Of a stretch of 64,000 nt of DNA, positions 60,063 to 64,000 are shown piece after piece. How positions within the stretch are numbered: the stretch's first letter is position 1; each line of letters starts with the position of its first letter. Source of the stretch: Paracoccaceae bacterium (GTDB taxonomy: Bacteria > Pseudomonadota > Alphaproteobacteria > Rhodobacterales > Rhodobacteraceae); the NCBI GenBank assembly GCA_020628545.1, contig JAHDEX010000012.1, positions 17,393 to 81,392 of the forward strand, given 5' to 3'. The notes beneath the pieces were generated by a model, which worked only from the letters and a program-made list of their open reading frames with translations, did not search any database and was not told the origin of the DNA. The position numbers and the translations under genes are program-made.

Positions 60063-61201
60063 GCCTTGATGACACGCAACAAGCCATCCAGGACATGGCC
60101 CGCCAGTTCGCCAAGCAAGAGCTGTGGCCCGGTGCCGAAAACCGCGACCGGGAAGCACGCTTCCCCCGCGATGAACTGCGCAAAATGGGTGAACTTGGCT
60201 TTCTGGGCATGCAAGTGCCCGAAACCTACGGCGGTTTCGAAGCGGACTACGTCAGCTACGCCAGCGTCGTCGAAGAAATTGCTGCCGGTGACGGCGCCTG
60301 CTCGACCATTCTGTCGGTCCATAGTTCCGTCGGCTGCGTGCCGATCCGGGACTATGGGACGGAAGAGCAAAAGCAAAAGTACCTCCCCAAGCTCGCCTGT
60401 GGGGACTGGATCGGTGGCTTTGCCCTGACCGAACCACAGGCGGGTTCTGATGCCTCCAACCTGCGCACCACCGCCGTGCGGGACGGAGACCACTATGTCC
60501 TGAACGGCGCCAAGCAATTCATCACCTCCGGCAAGAACGGTAGCGTGATCATTGTCTTTGCGGTGACGAACAAGGCCGCCGGGCGCAAAGGGATCAGCGC
60601 CTTTATCGTGGAAACCGACACACCCGGCTACGAAGTCGTGCGGGTCGAGAAGAAGCTGGGCATTCACTCATCCGACACCTGCCAGCTATCGTTCAATGAC
60701 ATGCGCATCCCGGCAGAAAACCTTCTCGGCGCGGAGGGCGAAGGCTACAAGATCGCGCTCGCGAACCTTGAAGGTGGCCGCATCGGCATTGCCGCTCAAG
60801 CGGTTGGTATGGCCCGCAGCGCCTTTGAATACGCGCGCGATTATGCCGTCAGCCGCACCGCCTTTGGGGGACCGATCACCGACCAGCAAGGCGTGTCGTT
60901 CAAGCTGGCGGATATGGCAACCCAACTTGAAGCTGCCCGCCAGATGTACCTGATGGCGGCCCGCAAAAAAGACGCGCACGAACCCTGCCTGCGCGAGGCG
61001 TCGATGGCGAAACTCTTCGCGTCGGAAACCGCCGAGAAAGTCTGCAGCCAAGCCATCCAGATCCTGGGCGGTTACGGCTATCTCGCCGATCACCCTGTGG
61101 AACGCATCTACCGCGATGCCCGCATTTGCCAGATCTACGAAGGCACCAGTGAAATCCAGCGCCTCGTGATCGCGCGGGACCTGTTGAAGGAGGCCGGATA
61201 A
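60059..61201 (+). CDS. Acyl-CoA dehydrogenase
   Basis: The 380-residue flavoprotein has the FAD/CoA-binding [14 protein letters not shown] and the catalytic Glu in [12 protein letters not shown]. Length and motifs fit short- or branched-chain acyl-CoA dehydrogenases. It is translationally coupled to the thiolase. The substrate chain is unknown; a branched or short acid is likely. Confidence 0.93.
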   Translation: MSLDDTQQAIQDMARQFAKQELWPGAENRDREARFPRDELRKMGELGFLGMQVPETYGGFEADYVSYASVVEEIAAGDGACSTILSVHSSVGCVPIRDYGTEEQKQKYLPKLACGDWIGGFALTEPQAGSDASNLRTTAVRDGDHYVLNGAKQFITSGKNGSVIIVFAVTNKAAGRKGISAFIVETDTPGYEVVRVEKKLGIHSSDTCQLSFNDMRIPAENLLGAEGEGYKIALANLEGGRIGIAAQAVGMARSAFEYARDYAVSRTAFGGPITDQQGVSFKLADMATQLEAARQMYLMAARKKDAHEPCLREASMAKLFASETAEKVCSQAIQILGGYGYLADHPVERIYRDARICQIYEGTSEIQRLVIARDLLKEAG

Positions 61202-61204
61202 GCC

Positions 61205-62161
61205 ATGCTCGATTTCGCCCAACACGCCCAACACGTCGAAGCCACCGTCGCCAGCCGCTCTGCTGCCGCGCGCTGCCGGATCGCCGCATCCTGGACACGC
61301 TCAAAGAACCTGCACCTGCTGGACCCGGCCAATGACCAGACAGTCCACAGGCTGTCCGACCTGCATCTCAAACCGATCCTCATTGCCGCGCGCCCGCTTA
61401 TGTCCCATGCGACACCTGAGATGGACCGTCTTTTTAAGCTGCTTGGCCGCAGCGGCAGTGCCCTGTTCCTGGCGAATGCGGATGGCATCATTCTCGATCA
61501 ACGCACCAACATGCCCGCCCGGAACATCTTTGCAAAGATTGGTCTTGGCGTCGGCGCGGATTGTGCCGAAAAGCGCGAAGGCACCAACAGCATCGGCACC
61601 TGCATTGCCGAGGACATGGTGGTCGTGATCGACCGCGATCAACACTTCTTCGCCCGCAATCGCGCCATCACCAGCATCGCAACGCCAATTTTCGGGACCG
61701 AAGGTGTGCTGATCGGGGTCCTCGCCTATGCAACGTCAGAACCAGTCATGCACCCCGGATCGCACCCGCTGATCGTGGAAACACTGCGTCAGGCCAGCAA
61801 ACGGATCGAAAGCGCGCTCTTCCGGCATGTCCACGCAGACCACCGCATCATGGTTGCCCCTGAAAGTGATGCCGAAGACGTGGCACTTCTGGCCGTGGAT
61901 CGCAGCGACTTTGTGATCGGGGCCACCCGTGCCGCGCGTCAGGCCCTGCGTTGCGGTCTGGGCGACACTTTCGCTCCACGCCCGGCGGCTGACCTTCTGG
62001 GAAAGGACGAACCCGCCCGCGATATGCACGACATCCGGCGCACCGCGATCCTGCATGCGCTGCACGCAGCTTCGGGCAATGTCTCCGCCGCCGCACGCCA
62101 GCTTGGTCTGGGGCGTGCGACGCTCTATAACCAGATGAAACGGCTGAACATCCGGCCTTAG
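61205..62161 (+). CDS. GAF-Fis regulator lacking an AAA+ domain (AcoR-like)
   Basis: The 318-residue product has a GAF-type sensor region (about residues 65-210, with SGSALFLANADGIILDQR and KREGTNSIGTCIAED, hallmarks of AcoR/DhaR-type regulators) and a C-terminal Fis-type helix-turn-helix (ILHALHAASGNVSAAARQLG). The AAA+ sigma54-activation domain between them in classical AcoR proteins is missing. It lies inside the operon, three bases after the dehydrogenase. Confidence 0.82.
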   Translation: MLDFAQHAQHVEATVASRSAAARCRIAASWTRSKNLHLLDPANDQTVHRLSDLHLKPILIAARPLMSHATPEMDRLFKLLGRSGSALFLANADGIILDQRTNMPARNIFAKIGLGVGADCAEKREGTNSIGTCIAEDMVVVIDRDQHFFARNRAITSIATPIFGTEGVLIGVLAYATSEPVMHPGSHPLIVETLRQASKRIESALFRHVHADHRIMVAPESDAEDVALLAVDRSDFVIGATRAARQALRCGLGDTFAPRPAADLLGKDEPARDMHDIRRTAILHALHAASGNVSAAARQLGLGRATLYNQMKRLNIRP

Positions 62162-62175
62162 CAAAGGGCCACTCC

Positions 62176-63864
62176 ATGAGCGACAGACGCCCAATTGACG
62201 GCCTCTCCCACGTGCAGGGCAGCACGGGAACTCCTTTGTGGAACCTCACCATCCCAGAGGTGCTGACCCAGACTGTCGCGCAATTTCCCGAAAACGACGC
62301 CGCTGTTTTTCCCGAAGAGGGCCTGCGCTGGTCCTATGCCAATTTCGCCGCTGAAGTGGACCGCCTGGCTGGCGGGCTTCTGTCGCTGGGTGTGCAGAAA
62401 GGCGAACGTGTTGGCATCTGGTCGCCCAACCGGTCGGAATGGCTGCTTACACAATTTGCAATAGCGCGGATCGGCGCGATTCTTGTTTGCGTGAACCCCG
62501 CCTATCGCCCGTTTGAACTGGAATATGCGCTCAACAACGTGGGCTGCGCCACGTTGATCACGGCGCAAAGGTTCAAGTCGTCGGACTATATCGCGATGCT
62601 GACCGACCTCGCGCCGGAACTGGCGACGGCGACACCGGGCAAGCTCAAAGCAGCGCGCCTGCCACATCTACGCCGGGTCATCACCTTGGGCGACACAACA
62701 CGCGCTGGCATGATCGGCTTCGCCGCCGTCCAAGCCGCGGGCGAAACGGTTCCGAAATCAGACCTCGATGCGATCAGCGCGGCCCTGACACCGCAAGATC
62801 CGATCAACATCCAGTTCACCTCGGGCACAACCGGCAGCCCCAAGGGCGCCTGCCTCACCCACCACAACATCGTCAACAACGCCAAGCATACCACCGACAC
62901 GATGGTCTTCACCGATCAGGATCGGCTTTGCATACCGGTCCCGTTTTATCACTGCTTTGGCATGGTCATGGGGACTTTGGGCTGCGTCACCAAGGGGGCG
63001 ACCATGGTTGTTCCCGGCGAAGGGTTTGACCCCGCCACGACCCTGAAGGCAGTCTCAGACGAAAAATGCACAGCCCTTTATGGCGTCCCAACCATGTTTG
63101 TCGCTGAACTCGCCCTGCCCGACTTTGCGGACTACGACCTCAGCCACCTGCGCACTGGCATCATGGCGGGTGCCATCTGCCCGATTGAGGTGATGAAAAA
63201 GGTCCAGTCACAGATGAACATGACGGGTGTTACCATTGCCTACGGTATGACCGAGACAGCGCCTGTGTCGTTCCAATCCGACGTCGACGATCCGCTTGAT
63301 AAACGCGTCAGCACCGTCGGTCGTATTCATCCGCACGTCACCTGCAAGATCGTGGATGACACCGGCGCCACCCTGCCCGTCGGGCAACAGGGGGAACTAT
63401 GGACCAAGGGGTATTCCGTGATGCAAGGCTACTGGAACGACCCGGCCAAAACCGCCGACAGCATCACCGCTGATGGATGGATGAAAACCGGCGACCTCGC
63501 CGTGATTGATGCGGAGGGGTATTGCGACATCACAGGTCGGGTGAAGGACATGATCATCCGCGGGGGCGAGAACGTCTATCCGCGTGAGATCGAAGACTTC
63601 CTGTTCACCCATCCGAAGGTCGCGCTTGCGCAGGTATTCGGCATTCCAGACGACACTTTAGGCGAAGTTGTTTGCGCGTGGATTGTTCCCTCGGACCCAA
63701 GCCTCAGATCCGACGACATTCGCGACTTCTGCAGGGCCAACATCGCGCATTACAAGGTGCCGCTGCATATCAGAATGAAAGAGGCTTTCCCAATGACCGT
63801 CACCGGCAAACCGCAGAAGTTCATCATGCGTGATGAGATGTGTGCGGAACTGGGTGAAAATTAA
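62176..63864 (+). CDS. Fatty-acyl-CoA synthetase (AMP-binding)
   Basis: The 562-residue ligase has the P-loop FTSGTTGSPKGACLTHHN, the adenylation motif YGMTETAP, GRVKDMIIRGGENVYP and the C-terminal Lys in VTGKPQKF. It activates a carboxylic acid to its CoA thioester, supplying the acyl-CoA dehydrogenase and thiolase upstream. The chain length is not readable. It is the last gene of the operon. Confidence 0.95.
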   Translation: MSDRRPIDGLSHVQGSTGTPLWNLTIPEVLTQTVAQFPENDAAVFPEEGLRWSYANFAAEVDRLAGGLLSLGVQKGERVGIWSPNRSEWLLTQFAIARIGAILVCVNPAYRPFELEYALNNVGCATLITAQRFKSSDYIAMLTDLAPELATATPGKLKAARLPHLRRVITLGDTTRAGMIGFAAVQAAGETVPKSDLDAISAALTPQDPINIQFTSGTTGSPKGACLTHHNIVNNAKHTTDTMVFTDQDRLCIPVPFYHCFGMVMGTLGCVTKGATMVVPGEGFDPATTLKAVSDEKCTALYGVPTMFVAELALPDFADYDLSHLRTGIMAGAICPIEVMKKVQSQMNMTGVTIAYGMTETAPVSFQSDVDDPLDKRVSTVGRIHPHVTCKIVDDTGATLPVGQQGELWTKGYSVMQGYWNDPAKTADSITADGWMKTGDLAVIDAEGYCDITGRVKDMIIRGGENVYPREIEDFLFTHPKVALAQVFGIPDDTLGEVVCAWIVPSDPSLRSDDIRDFCRANIAHYKVPLHIRMKEAFPMTVTGKPQKFIMRDEMCAELGEN

Positions 63865-63937
63865 CCTTTTGGGAGGTGCCATTTTACCCCCATACCAGAT
63901 GATGTGGTCCTGAGGCCGCGTCTTATACCACCCCGTG

Positions 63938-63953
63938 GTTCACAGCTGTGAAC
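63938..63953. repeat. 16-base perfect palindrome at the right edge
   Basis: GTTCACAGCTGTGAAC is a perfect palindrome 73 bases past the acyl-CoA synthetase stop. It may be an operator or a 3' hairpin; with no flanking T tract it does not look like a strong terminator. Confidence 0.35.
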
Positions 63954-64000
63954 TCATGAATCGGGTTCGGCGGACATGGCCGCATCTGCAAGGTCTCGAA
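63954..64000 (-). CDS. Possible C-terminal end of a further gene (partial)
   Basis: The last 47 bases read on the minus strand as RDLADAAMSAEPDS followed by TGA. The codon choice and Ala/Asp-rich tail look like coding DNA of this genome, but fourteen residues cannot prove a gene. The gene would extend past the window. The adjacent palindrome at 63938-63953 would lie just beyond its stop. Confidence 0.3.
   Translation of the reverse strand, partial: RDLADAAMSAEPDS

Overview
The window looks like chromosomal DNA of an alphaproteobacterium of the Rhodobacterales (roseobacter group). The support is the set of lineage markers: CtrA, its inhibitor SciP and the phosphotransferase ChpT; an OlsB/OlsA ornithine-lipid pair; folate-type TrmFO; several TRAP and polyamine-type transporters; and moderately high GC with tight, overlapping gene packing. 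I cannot name a genus. No insertion sequence, prophage, integrase, rRNA or CRISPR array is visible. There is one tRNA, and no gene-free stretch exceeds 300 bases. The longest gaps are 8508-8774, and 46948-47213, which holds a glycine riboswitch.

Layout. 1-4.3 kb: outer-membrane protein, trmFO, gluQ, hisI, a NifU/IscU-like scaffold and a 40-residue membrane protein (4024-4146) that was easy to miss and lies behind a LexA-type operator. 4.3-10 kb: ligA-recG, then ctrA and sciP. 10-18.4 kb: mnmA, a VOC protein, a dehydrogenase with an orphan protein upstream, a P-loop protein, metA (acetyl type), a hydrolase, ppk2-tetR and a PagL-like lipid A deacylase. 18.4-29.6 kb: rplM-rpsI, a MocR regulator divergent from a DUF1127 protein, enoyl-CoA hydratase, ctaA with an M32 peptidase, trmJ, a TfoX-like protein, a ThiE-like protein and olsB-olsA. 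29.6-38.4 kb: chpT, then the minus-strand block rplU-rpmA-three GNATs-obg-proB-proA, small exported proteins and tRNA-Ser(CGA).

38.4-57.8 kb is the most coherent metabolic region. Reading the minus strand from 54.9 kb: an N-formylglutamate-amidohydrolase-like enzyme, a TRAP importer (dctQ, dctM, dctP), a glutamine-synthetase-like ligase, an aldehyde dehydrogenase and an iron alcohol dehydrogenase. After these come a tandem glycine riboswitch, gcvT-gcvH-gcvP and a PotABCD-type ABC importer. A divergent RpiR regulator and an exported gamma-glutamyltransferase flank the head. My inference is that the cluster imports an amino alcohol (ethanolamine is the simplest fit), gamma-glutamylates it, oxidises the alcohol to the acid, removes glutamate and hands glycine to the riboswitch-controlled glycine cleavage system. 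RpiR probably acts on repeated TGATAAATT sites in the divergent promoter.

57.8-64 kb: an AraC regulator divergent from a four-gene operon (thiolase, acyl-CoA dehydrogenase, an AAA+-less GAF-Fis regulator, acyl-CoA synthetase) for degradation of an unidentified carboxylic acid. At the right edge a short minus-strand reading frame may be the end of a further gene.
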